From positions 1-24,933 of the IMG/VR virus record IMGVR_UViG_3300036406_000646: 24,933 nt of DNA. One strand, written 5' to 3'. Position 1 is the first letter of the stretch; each line of letters starts with the position of its first letter. Source of the DNA: a virus. Shown here one piece after another: positions 5,899 through 11,489 of the stretch. The translations under genes were made by a program, and so were the position numbers. The notes under the pieces were generated by a model. That model saw nothing but the letters and a program-made list of their open reading frames with translations. It had not been told where the DNA came from and did not search any database.

Positions 5899-6997
5899 CG
5901 TCTCTATCCTTTTGATAAAATGGTTTTTGATATTGTGGACGAACCATGTCCCATATCATCTTTGAATAATCTTTACCATCCAACACTGAAAACAATATAG
6001 ACGATAGGTTCTTGTGGTTTTCCAGCAAGTACAACGCGATTTCTTTTCGTGTTGAATCTTTCATGTTGTACACGATGTGATTGTGAACACCACCAACAAC
6101 ACTCAAGATTTCGTCATACTTTTCTTGGAGACCCGAAATAATCTTGCTCACCCAATCGTAGAATTCGTCTGGAACGTTCTGTAAGATTTCTTCGAGTTCA
6201 TCTCCATTTTTCAGGGCTTCCCAAATAGAAACATTCGAGACGTTCGTCAGAATACGATGTAAACGCACATACTCATCAAGCTTTACCTTCATCGTGAATC
6301 CAGATGGATAGAATCGAACAACGTATCCTTCAAAGTTATTCTTATCATGTGACAAAAGTTCTTTAATATCAGATACATCGAAATACTCCACTGCTCTCAT
6401 TGAAGTTTCCTTTGATATTATTGAATCTTGTGATTGAATAATACCACCAGTTATATTTTCAACACCACCCAAGAAAATTAAACCTTCAAAATCACCATAG
6501 TCCACGACGATTCGATTATTTTTGTAAATAATCTCAAACAAGTATGTACATTGCCAGTTTTGAAATCGAATTAATACGTCCAATGGAGTTTGACCAAACT
6601 TATTTGTATTTTCACGTAACCAATTCGTTGCCCAAATTGCCTGATCGGAAGTGAATGAACCACGAGTAGCAATATAGACTTCATCATCTTCGCCAAGATA
6701 TGCAATACCCAACGAACCGTCTACCTTTTCCGATACTGTAAACTCTTCGTGCCACGGAATTTCCTTGTTGCTGTGTTCTTGAATGTTAAAGAACTTCTTG
6801 AAAGGACGAGAAATAATCTCACCATTACTATTCAAAATAAGTCCACGAGCTTGAATTGTTGCTTCATTCCACATCTTTTCAAACTGAGTGGTTTGGGTGT
6901 AGTTGTAGATATAGTAGTCAAAGGTGGGGTGTTTCTGTACGGAAACATAACCTTTTTCAACCATTTCTATCAGCAAATCATAGTGTTCGTATTTCAT
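5891..6997 (-). CDS. rnlA: T4 Rnl1-type RNA ligase
   Basis: The 368-residue protein matches T4 RNA ligase 1, which joins 3'-OH and 5'-phosphate RNA ends with ATP. Motif I is EKVDGS with the AMP-accepting lysine at 91 (K99 in T4). Motif III-like YLFEIIY, motif IV EGYVVRF and motif V MKVKLDEYVRLH follow, then a helical C-terminal domain like that of Rnl1, which contacts tRNA. AAGG lies 8 bases before ATG 6997. It overlaps pseT by 8 bases; in T4 the two genes are separate. It is probably the second half of a tRNA-repair operon. Confidence 0.95.
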   Translation of the reverse strand: MKYEHYDLLIEMVEKGYVSVQKHPTFDYYIYNYTQTTQFEKMWNEATIQARGLILNSNGEIISRPFKKFFNIQEHSNKEIPWHEEFTVSEKVDGSLGIAYLGEDDEVYIATRGSFTSDQAIWATNWLRENTNKFGQTPLDVLIRFQNWQCTYLFEIIYKNNRIVVDYGDFEGLIFLGGVENITGGIIQSQDSIISKETSMRAVEYFDVSDIKELLSHDKNNFEGYVVRFYPSGFTMKVKLDEYVRLHRILTNVSNVSIWEALKNGDELEEILQNVPDEFYDWVSKIISGLQEKYDEILSVVGGVHNHIVYNMKDSTRKEIALYLLENHKNLSSILFSVLDGKDYSKMIWDMVRPQYQKPFYQKDRDDA

Positions 6998-7007
6998 TTT
7001 GAAAACC

Positions 7008-7394
7008 TTAGAAAAGAAGTGATGAAGTTGCTAACAGAGTCAAGGCATGGATGAATTGGTCAAGACCCATGACCGCGAATGTGGCGTATTCTTGTTTGTT
7101 AGACCACAATCGTTTGACCTCACGTGATGTCAAAAAGTCGGTAATGAAGTGAAGAACAAAATTCACACCACCATAGATGAGAATACTTTGAATTTCAAAT
7201 CGGTTGGCAAAGTTTGTGAAGTTACCAATCATCAACATACCAATCAAAACGAGTGTGTATGTTCCAACGTGGTAAAACAACTGAATTGAATCTTCGTGTT
7301 TGTTGTTTCCTTGTTTACGCGTCTGACAAAGGTAATCTCCAATGTAGTGTGTAAACAAAATGAATACAACGAATGTTAGTGTAACCATATCCAT
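7008..7394 (-). CDS. DUF3307-like membrane protein
   Basis: The protein is about 128 residues with roughly four hydrophobic segments. THYIGDYLCQ near the start, HFITDFLTSR in the middle and GLDQFIH near the end recall DUF3307, a small membrane family found in phages and bacteria with no defined role. The start is chosen at ATG 7394, with GGAAAG seven bases upstream; ATG 7409 is possible. Any longer reading runs into tRNA-Pro at 7429-7502 and is not credible. It ends 10 bases before rnlA and probably shares its transcript. Confidence 0.75.
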   Translation of the reverse strand: MDMVTLTFVVFILFTHYIGDYLCQTRKQGNNKHEDSIQLFYHVGTYTLVLIGMLMIGNFTNFANRFEIQSILIYGGVNFVLHFITDFLTSREVKRLWSNKQEYATFAVMGLDQFIHALTLLATSSLLF

Positions 7395-7428
7395 AATCCA
7401 TCTTTCCATTTGTAAAACTGTTGTAAAG

Positions 7429-7502
7429 TCAGGGTGACAGGACTCGAACCTGCATATTCTTCGTTCCAAACGAAGCCCGTAACCAATTCCGGACACACCC
7501 TG
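7429..7502 (-). tRNA. tRNA-Pro(TGG), second copy
   Basis: Acceptor CAGGGTG pairs with CACCCTG, C1-G72 with A73, the usual Pro end. Anticodon loop TTTGGAA in CTTCG/CGAAG gives TGG. A37 replaces the G37 almost always found in tRNA-Pro. No encoded CCA. Confidence 0.87.
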
Positions 7503-7513
7503 ATAATTCAAAT

Positions 7514-7840
7514 TTATGAGGCAATTCCTTCATCCCACGAGTATGTATTCGGACCATCTTCGCCATTACAAAAGTCTGAAACAAATTGTAGATACTCGTC
7601 TGATGGGTTTCCAGTTACCACTCTGTATTCCAAACAGCCGTTATCCCATTTAGCAAGTTTAACTATAACAGGGGTGTTTTTCAACACTCTACATACTTGG
7701 TCTATTGCCCAAGCTTTGTGGTGTTCTCCATCTTCTTGTCCATAAGCCGCAAAATAAAGTGCCCAATCGGTTGTACCATAATTCGCAAATTTAGTATTGG
7801 AAAGGTCTTCGACCAAAGTTTCGCCCAAATACCCAGTCAT
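7514..7840 (-). CDS. Hypothetical protein, 108 residues
   Basis: I do not recognise this protein. It is acidic and soluble-looking, with tryptophans and histidines in the middle (GEHHKAWAIDQVCRVL) and an acidic end (NGEDGPNTYSWDEG). There is no signal peptide or membrane segment. ATG 7840 has AGGGTGA upstream. It sits alone between tRNA-Thr and the second tRNA-Pro, within the tRNA transcript. Confidence 0.7.
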   Translation of the reverse strand: MTGYLGETLVEDLSNTKFANYGTTDWALYFAAYGQEDGEHHKAWAIDQVCRVLKNTPVIVKLAKWDNGCLEYRVVTGNPSDEYLQFVSDFCNGEDGPNTYSWDEGIAS

Positions 7841-7874
7841 ATATCACCCTGTGTTTAGTGTTTATTTACATTTG

Positions 7875-7945
7875 CTTGGTATGTGGGAATCGAACCCACT
7901 ACTTCCGAGTTACCACTCGGACGCTTATCCAACTGCTCATACCAA
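7875..7945 (-). tRNA. tRNA-Thr(GGT), irregular anticodon loop
   Basis: Acceptor TTGGTAT pairs with ATACCAA and the T-arm GTGGG, loop TTCGATT, CCCAC is good. The D-stem is weak and U8 is replaced by G. The anticodon arm is TCCGA and TCGGA around an 8-base loop GTGGTAAC, or a 6-bp stem with a 6-base loop if the closing G and C pair. Reading U33 then GGT gives Thr. It could be degenerate. Confidence 0.65.
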
Positions 7946-8040
7946 AACACCGATAACAATTTGCCAGAACTGATAACGATGTGAACACAACAGAGATAAG
8001 AAGTTACTGGCATAACAGATTATACTCTGGCCGTGTTTTG
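7943..8040 (-). ncRNA. Structured RNA element between tRNA-Thr and tRNA-Asn, unknown
   Basis: The ends pair over 8 bp (CAAAACAC with GTGTTTTG). Inside are GCCAG/CTGGC (7963-7967 with 8007-8011), extended by AACT/AGTT, and CAGA/TCTG (8016-8029). No tRNA arms are recognisable. It is the third spacer of the array closed by its own end-to-end stem. Confidence 0.4.
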
Positions 8041-8112
8041 CTCACACGGTAGGACTCGAACCTACAACCAATCGGTTAACAGCCGAACGCTCCACCATTG
8101 AGCTACGTGTGA
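8041..8112 (-). tRNA. tRNA-Asn(GTT)
   Basis: Acceptor TCACACG pairs with CGTGTGA; D-stem GCTC/GAGC; anticodon loop CTGTTAA in TTCGG/CCGAT; T-loop TTCGAGT; G73 as in tRNA-Asn. Confidence 0.94.
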
Positions 8113-8119
8113 ATGATTG

Positions 8120-8192
8120 TTGCGGAGGTGAGATTCGAACTCACGATCTTCGGGTTATGAGCCCGACGGGTTAGCCACTTCCCTACCCCGCG
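8120..8192 (-). tRNA. Initiator-type tRNA-fMet(CAT)
   Basis: Anticodon loop CTCATAA. Two initiator hallmarks are present: an unpaired C1 and A72 at the acceptor end (CGCGGGG with CTCCGCA) and three consecutive G-C pairs closing the anticodon stem (TCGGG/CCCGA). T-arm GTGAG, loop TTCGAAT, CTCAC. The unpaired 1-72 end is needed for formylation, so this tRNA is predicted to start translation. Confidence 0.92.
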
Positions 8193-8199
8193 ATGTTTG

Positions 8200-8271
8200 T
8201 GCCGAAACGTGGAATCGAACCACGGCTACCAGTGCTTCAAACTGGCGCTCTACCAACTGAGCTATCTCGGC
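8200..8271 (-). tRNA. tRNA-Phe(GAA)
   Basis: Acceptor GCCGAGA pairs with TTTCGGC; D-stem GCTC/GAGC; anticodon loop TTGAAGC in CCAGT/ACTGG; T-loop TTCGATT; A73. Confidence 0.92.
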
Positions 8272-8275
8272 ATTA

Positions 8276-8350
8276 TGGTGGACCAGGAGGGAATCGAACC
8301 CTCAATTCAGGTTTGCAAAACCCGTGTGTTCCCGTTAGCACTACCAGCCC
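8276..8350 (-). tRNA. tRNA-Ala(TGC), CCA encoded
   Basis: Acceptor GGGCTGG pairs with CTGGTCC and includes the G3-U70 wobble pair that identifies tRNA-Ala. Anticodon loop TTTGCAA in CGGGT/ACCTG; A73 followed by an encoded CCA. Confidence 0.93.
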
Positions 8351-8359
8351 ATAATTTTG

Positions 8360-8443
8360 TGCCGCGTGTAGGATTCGCACCTACTCATCTGAATAGAATC
8401 GGTTTTACAGACCGATGTGCCTCTCTAACTGCACCGACGCGGC
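8360..8443 (-). tRNA. tRNA-Tyr(GTA)
   Basis: This is a class II tRNA with a long variable arm. Acceptor GCCGCGT pairs with ACGCGGC; anticodon loop CTGTAAA in TCGGT/ACCGA; T-loop TGCGAAT. It is the first tRNA after the promoter at 8490-8521. Confidence 0.92.
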
Positions 8444-8489
8444 TTGGCGTAATAAGTTTTCAATGAACGTCCTTCCGAAGAAGGAGACA

Positions 8490-8521
8490 CAAACCTATGG
8501 AATTTTTCCGATATATCCAAA
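8490..8521 (-). promoter_or_regulatory. Promoter of the main tRNA transcript
   Basis: TTTGGATAT (8513-8521) and TAGGTTTG (8490-8497) have the standard spacing and match the DNA ligase promoter closely, including GGAAAAATTCC in the spacer. It drives tRNA-Tyr and downstream tRNAs. Confidence 0.7.
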
Positions 8522-8545
8522 TTAATTTTTTGTCATAATTTGGAT
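8515..8545. repeat. 10-bp inverted repeat over the tRNA promoter -35
   Basis: ATCCAAATTA (8515-8524) and TAATTTGGAT (8536-8545) are perfect inverted copies separated by 11 bases. One copy covers the -35 box, so this could be an operator or a second, outward-facing -35. Confidence 0.45.
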
Positions 8546-8552
8546 TTTCACC

Positions 8553-8579
8553 GTAAGTCTTTGAAATCAAAGGACTTAC
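8553..8579 (-). other. GTAAGTCC-type hairpin
   Basis: GTAAGTCTTTG pairs with CAAAGGACTTAC with one bulged base around a tiny loop. It shares its stem sequence with the hairpins at 1383 and 8601 and lies beside the DnaA box. Confidence 0.45.
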
Positions 8580-8583
8580 AAAG

Positions 8584-8592
8584 TTATCCACA
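8584..8592 (+). promoter_or_regulatory. Consensus DnaA box TTATCCACA, second copy
   Basis: The perfect box lies inside AAGTTATCCACATA, identical over 14 bases to the copy at 1368-1376 but in the opposite orientation. It lies between two hairpins. Confidence 0.5.
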
Positions 8593-8593
8593 T

Positions 8594-8632
8594 AAACAAA
8601 AAGGACTTACAAGTTTTATCCTGTAAGTCCTT
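8594..8632 (-). terminator. Rho-independent-type terminator of the 46-residue gene
   Basis: On the minus strand AAGGACTTACA and TGTAAGTCCTT form an 11-bp stem with a 10-base loop, followed by TTTGTTT. It lies just downstream of the small gene ending at 8655 and upstream of the tRNA promoter. Confidence 0.7.
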
Positions 8633-8654
8633 CTGAACTGGTGTGTCTTTTTGA

Positions 8655-8795
8655 TTAGGTCATAGACAACTTACAGGATTTTGATGTTGGGAGATACTCA
8701 CTATTAAATGTGATACCACAAAAAATGGCTCCTTTGCGAGTGACTTGTTGTGTCATCGCCGGATATGATTGCCATGTATGTAGTGAGTTGTTCAT
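8655..8795 (-). CDS. Small protein, 46 residues
   Basis: This short reading frame starts with MNNSLHTWQSYPAMTQQVTR and contains KGAIFCGITFNSEYLP. I do not recognise it. It is supported by context: its own promoter (8850-8882), an AGGAAA ribosome site 5 bases before ATG 8795, and a terminator 23 bases after the stop. No membrane segment or signal peptide is seen. It stands alone between the tRNA promoter and the next gene, so it is a compact early/middle gene of unknown role. Confidence 0.6.
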   Translation of the reverse strand: MNNSLHTWQSYPAMTQQVTRKGAIFCGITFNSEYLPTSKSCKLSMT

Positions 8796-8849
8796 CGAAT
8801 TTCCTGTCCTAAAAGTTATGTCTAAATCCATTCTATATCAATAAGTATG

Positions 8850-8882
8850 TACAATATACTAAAAAGATTCCACAATTCCAAA
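8850..8882 (-). promoter_or_regulatory. Promoter of the 46-residue gene
   Basis: TTTGGAATT (8874-8882) and TATATTGTA (8850-8858), 17 bases between the TTGGAA and TATATT hexamers. Confidence 0.65.
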
Positions 8883-8892
8883 TTTATTTTTC

Positions 8893-9192
8893 TTACCGAA
8901 TAAAATTATCTACTTTATCATACATCTTCTTTGTTTTCCAACCGTAGTTAAATACAAACCAACCTGCAACTTCCTTTGCAATATACTTTGGTTCACGGAA
9001 TGTCTTTACATATTCGTCAATGAACCACTTTGTAAAATCAACATCTTCTTCAAGAGTCCATTCACGTTTAGTAAACCAATAAGGTTGTTGAGCGAACTCT
9101 TCGTCATATCCTTCAAATCCAACACGACGGAACATTTCGTCAAGTGCTTTCATTTGAAATTCGTCAATTTTCTTTTGTTTTCTCGGTGTCAT
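8893..9192 (-). CDS. Hypothetical protein, 99 residues
   Basis: The protein is unrecognised. It starts MTPRKQKKIDEFQMKALDEM and has aromatic stretches (QQPYWFTKREW, EVAGWFVFNYGWKT). It is charged and probably soluble. Start ATG 9192 is chosen because the longer reading upstream covers the promoter at 9219-9250. The ribosome site is weak. It is a single-gene transcript under an early/middle-type promoter. Confidence 0.7.
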   Translation of the reverse strand: MTPRKQKKIDEFQMKALDEMFRRVGFEGYDEEFAQQPYWFTKREWTLEEDVDFTKWFIDEYVKTFREPKYIAKEVAGWFVFNYGWKTKKMYDKVDNFIR

Positions 9193-9218
9193 TTTATTAA
9201 CTTGTAATTGATTGAATA

Positions 9219-9250
9219 CAAGTATACGAAAAAAATCTGACATTTCCAAA
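9219..9250 (-). promoter_or_regulatory. Promoter of the 99-residue gene
   Basis: TTTGGAAAT (9242-9250) and TATACTTG (9219-9226) with the standard 17-base hexamer spacing. It sits immediately after a terminator. Confidence 0.65.
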
Positions 9251-9251
9251 T

Positions 9252-9287
9252 AAAAAAGTCTCACACCAAGAAAATGTGAGACTTTTT
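9252..9287 (-). terminator. Bidirectional-looking terminator
   Basis: GTCTCACA and TGTGAGAC form an 8-bp stem with A and T tracts on both sides. It ends the transcript of the leader gene stopping at 9307. Confidence 0.8.
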
Positions 9288-9306
9288 GAACTGGTGTGTA
9301 ATTTTC

Positions 9307-9654
9307 TTAAAGTGCCGAATAAATAGCGGCGTATTCTTTCACATTGAATCTTTGTTTTGCCTTGGCTAACATCTCTGTCATCAATTCATTTTCATACTGT
9401 TGAATACCATAAGGCATAGTTCCAGCAATCTTTCTGATTTCAGCAGTGTGGTCAAGTATCTTTGAATACTTTTGTTCTGCTAGAAGTTTAGCGAGTTCAA
9501 ATAAAGCCTCTGAACGATTTGCCTTCTTTGTGGCTTCTCTCATTCTCTTTACAGAGTTTTCAACTTTTTGGCTAATCTTTTCTTCAGCTTCACGAAGTGA
9601 TTGAAGTGTTTGAGATGCCTCGCTAAGTAATTGTTTTCTTGACGATAATTTCAT
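9307..9654 (-). CDS. Leader protein, predicted capsid-targeted, 115 residues
   Basis: The start MKLSSRKQLLSEASQTL is nearly identical to those of the proteins starting at 21069, 21960 and 22371. It carries LSE|A at residues 10-13, the T4 prohead-protease pattern. The rest is a charged helical protein, probably coiled-coil (REAEEKISQKVENSVKRMRE), with no recognised domain. ATG 9654 is chosen for the shared leader and a GGAG six bases upstream. It follows the leader gene at 9672 by 17 bases, so the two form an operon under the late-type box at 10088. I infer that it is a packaged internal protein. Confidence 0.75.
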   Translation of the reverse strand: MKLSSRKQLLSEASQTLQSLREAEEKISQKVENSVKRMREATKKANRSEALFELAKLLAEQKYSKILDHTAEIRKIAGTMPYGIQQYENELMTEMLAKAKQRFNVKEYAAIYSAL

Positions 9655-9671
9655 TTCATGCTCCGATTGTA

Positions 9672-10055
9672 TTAGTCCCACCAAATTCGGTATAGACCTG
9701 GTTCTACTTCATCAAGTTCATCCGCCTTCAAAGAAGCTTTACTTGGTTTTGTATTCGTCTTTACATAAAGACAAACACTATATTCACGACCAAGTTGAAT
9801 CTTTGCATCTGCTGGTAATTTGTCAATCAATTCAGCAGTGAATTCATTATAACCATCAGGAAGAGCTTGTTTCATAATGTTCATTGCATCTTTCTTACTG
9901 AACATTGTTGTGTCTTTCCACATCATGTTATTTCCATCATATTCCTTGGCAAACTTCTTTGGATCTTTACCAAAATTTACTTCCTTTACTGCCTCATTGA
10001 TAGATTCAGTCAAAAGACCAGCAAGTTTCATCATTCGTTGTTTATTCAGTTCCAT
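9672..10055 (-). CDS. Leader protein, predicted capsid-targeted, 127 residues
   Basis: The N-terminus MELNKQRMMKLAGLLTESIN is followed by EA, so that INE|A (residues 19-22) forms a consensus prohead-protease site, with LTE|S just before it. The mature part (about 106 residues) is unrecognised; it ends ELDEVEPGLYRIWWD. ATG 10055 gives GGA at 7 bases; ATG 10058 is also possible. A TATTTATA box lies about 33 bases upstream, inside the end of the preceding gene. Confidence 0.7.
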   Translation of the reverse strand: MELNKQRMMKLAGLLTESINEAVKEVNFGKDPKKFAKEYDGNNMMWKDTTMFSKKDAMNIMKQALPDGYNEFTAELIDKLPADAKIQLGREYSVCLYVKTNTKPSKASLKADELDEVEPGLYRIWWD

Positions 10056-10086
10056 CATATATTCCAAAAAATACTATGGTTATATT

Positions 10087-10314
10087 CTATAAATATGATT
10101 CAGGTTTTGTTTTCTTACGGGAAAGTAAGAAATAAAATCCAAAAAATAACAGCGCAACCCCATAGAAGATAACGTCTGTAATCCAGTAGCTTCCTGTCAA
10201 TTTCATCACGAAGGAAAATGCTGCATCGAAGCCCAGTGGATTGAAGAATGTTCCTAAAACCAAACAAGTTTTTGCGAGGTTGTCTCGTAGTTTTTGTCTT
10301 TTTACTATTGCCAT
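10087..10314 (-). CDS. Small membrane protein, 75 residues
   Basis: A basic N-terminus (MAIVKRQKLRDNLAK) is followed by two hydrophobic segments (about residues 17-38 and 45-65) and a basic tail. This suggests a two-span inner-membrane protein with both ends inside. GGAAG lies 5 bases before ATG 10314. Its last codons and TAG stop overlap the TATTTATA box of the next gene, giving the C-terminal SYL. Function unknown. Confidence 0.65.
   Translation of the reverse strand: MAIVKRQKLRDNLAKTCLVLGTFFNPLGFDAAFSFVMKLTGSYWITDVIFYGVALLFFGFYFLLSRKKTKPESYL
10088..10095 (-). promoter_or_regulatory. TATTTATA late-type box
   Basis: TCATATTTATAG overlaps the stop of the membrane-protein gene and precedes the leader operon 10055 to 9307 by about 33 bases. 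Confidence 0.5.
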
Positions 10315-10353
10315 CCGAACTTCCCATGTATTTACCTTGTGGTGGGCAATCTG

Positions 10354-10461
10354 TTATTTAGTATAGAACTTTACATATTCAGTATATGTAGCGAATTCAA
10401 CTGCAATCGTTATCGGGTTGGAGTATTTTTTACCAAAATGTAGAATTTCTTTTTCATCCAT
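10354..10461 (-). pseudogene. Relic of a third R-S-E ADP-ribosyltransferase (C-terminus)
   Basis: A 35-codon frame begins at ATG 10461, overlapping the stop of the preceding gene by 8 bases, and encodes MDEKEILHFGKKYSNP, then ITIAVEF. This matches the ExE-containing C-terminus of the two ADP-ribosyltransferases here (ENEILHFGKKYSKP at 11490-12224; EDEILHFGNKYSEE at 18835-19539). The arginine and STS parts are missing. It is most likely what remains after the rest of a duplicated gene was replaced. The overlap would allow coupled translation, so an expressed peptide is possible. Confidence 0.7.
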
Positions 10462-11452
10462 TCTCTTGTTCGGAGTTTTCCTTTGCCTTTTGGATAATGA
10501 ACGGAATCATCTTATCCGGAGTGATTTTATTCTTACGACCTTCTTGATAAATACGAATCAAAATATCACGGGCAATAGACCCCATCTTTCTTTTTGCGTT
10601 ATGTATCTCGGAATCTATTACAGATTTAGCATCCATCCCTCCAAAAGTCAGTCTCATATTCCATAACTTACTTTCATATTCTTTCCAACCAGATTCTATG
10701 TAATCCTTATATGTTCCATACTTCCCACGATCATCCGGTTCCATCTGTAACATTCTGCTGTTGAAATCTTTCTCAGCTGTTTGATTTGACATGAAGATAG
10801 TATTTAGTTCTTCCTTTGATATACCGACGACTTGTGCGATATAAACCAACCTATCTAATCTTTCAGGATTAGGTGGCATGGAAACATATGGACTTTCATT
10901 CGGGTCAATTGGTTGTCTCAAAGAATCCGCTATTTCTTTTGTCACAAGTTCTCCGTCTCTACCCAATTGAAACTTCTTTTCATTTCTGAATAGAAAACAT
11001 TGGATGTTTGCTTTTAGGCAGGCATCCATTACAGCCGTCAATTGAGTCATATTACTCCTGTATACAAAGGCATTTAGGAACAAGTCCACACGTTTGATGT
11101 AATTCTTTGCATTAGGAATTGTTGGTTCATTGGAAAACAAACGGTCTTCGTATTCCGTACCTTGTGGTCCCATCTGCCAGTAATCTATCGCACCACCCTT
11201 ATATCGTTGTGATAACTTTCTCCCGTCCAACTCAAGACGGCAATCATATGATTTACCATAACCACCCCACTTTTGGCGAGCGGTTGAAAGGTAGTATTGT
11301 TTATTACCACCAAACTTTGATATATCTGCACCACTCACTATGCTCAACTCAAACTTGTTTTGCTCTATTATCTTCTTAGCAGCTTGGGGTGATGTGAAGT
11401 GCCAGACTATATCTGATAGTGCCTCTGTTAATATGTGTTTTAGTTTTATCAT
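10454..11452 (-). CDS. Leader protein with possible ADP-ribosyltransferase-like fold
   Basis: The 332-residue protein starts MIKLKHILTEALSD, sharing its leader with the two ADP-ribosyltransferases and having LTE|A at residues 8-11. Just after comes DIVWHFTSPQAAKKIIEQNK, then YYLSTARQ, RLELDGRKLSQRY and TEYEDRLFS. An HFT...YYLS...E arrangement recalls H-Y-E-type ADP-ribosyltransferase folds, but this is a weak reading and no function is assigned. The C-terminal third is helical and charged. A TATTTATA box ends only four bases before ATG 11452. The gene looks inserted between the leader and the C-terminal relic of a duplicated ADP-ribosyltransferase. Confidence 0.7.
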   Translation of the reverse strand: MIKLKHILTEALSDIVWHFTSPQAAKKIIEQNKFELSIVSGADISKFGGNKQYYLSTARQKWGGYGKSYDCRLELDGRKLSQRYKGGAIDYWQMGPQGTEYEDRLFSNEPTIPNAKNYIKRVDLFLNAFVYRSNMTQLTAVMDACLKANIQCFLFRNEKKFQLGRDGELVTKEIADSLRQPIDPNESPYVSMPPNPERLDRLVYIAQVVGISKEELNTIFMSNQTAEKDFNSRMLQMEPDDRGKYGTYKDYIESGWKEYESKLWNMRLTFGGMDAKSVIDSEIHNAKRKMGSIARDILIRIYQEGRKNKITPDKMIPFIIQKAKENSEQENG

Positions 11453-11456
11453 TACC

Positions 11457-11464
11457 TATAAATA
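11457..11464 (-). promoter_or_regulatory. TATTTATA late-type box abutting the start codon
   Basis: The minus strand reads CATATTTATAGGTAATG, so a promoter here would give a nearly leaderless mRNA. The preceding 30 bases match the 3' end of the gene at 12228-12437. Confidence 0.5.
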
Positions 11465-11489
11465 TGAAACTACGGGGAATATCGTCCGT

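Noticed and set aside
2971-8443. CRISPR array, because of regularly spaced similar short segments
   Set aside because: The regular spacing comes from T-loop motifs of tRNAs; there are no identical repeats with unique spacers.
9193-9264. Longer N-terminus of the 99-residue protein
   Set aside because: It would be encoded by the promoter and would begin next to a terminator stem.
10115-10327. Alternative 70-residue frame overlapping the small membrane protein
   Set aside because: It is a shifted frame of the same region with poorer composition and no better ribosome site.
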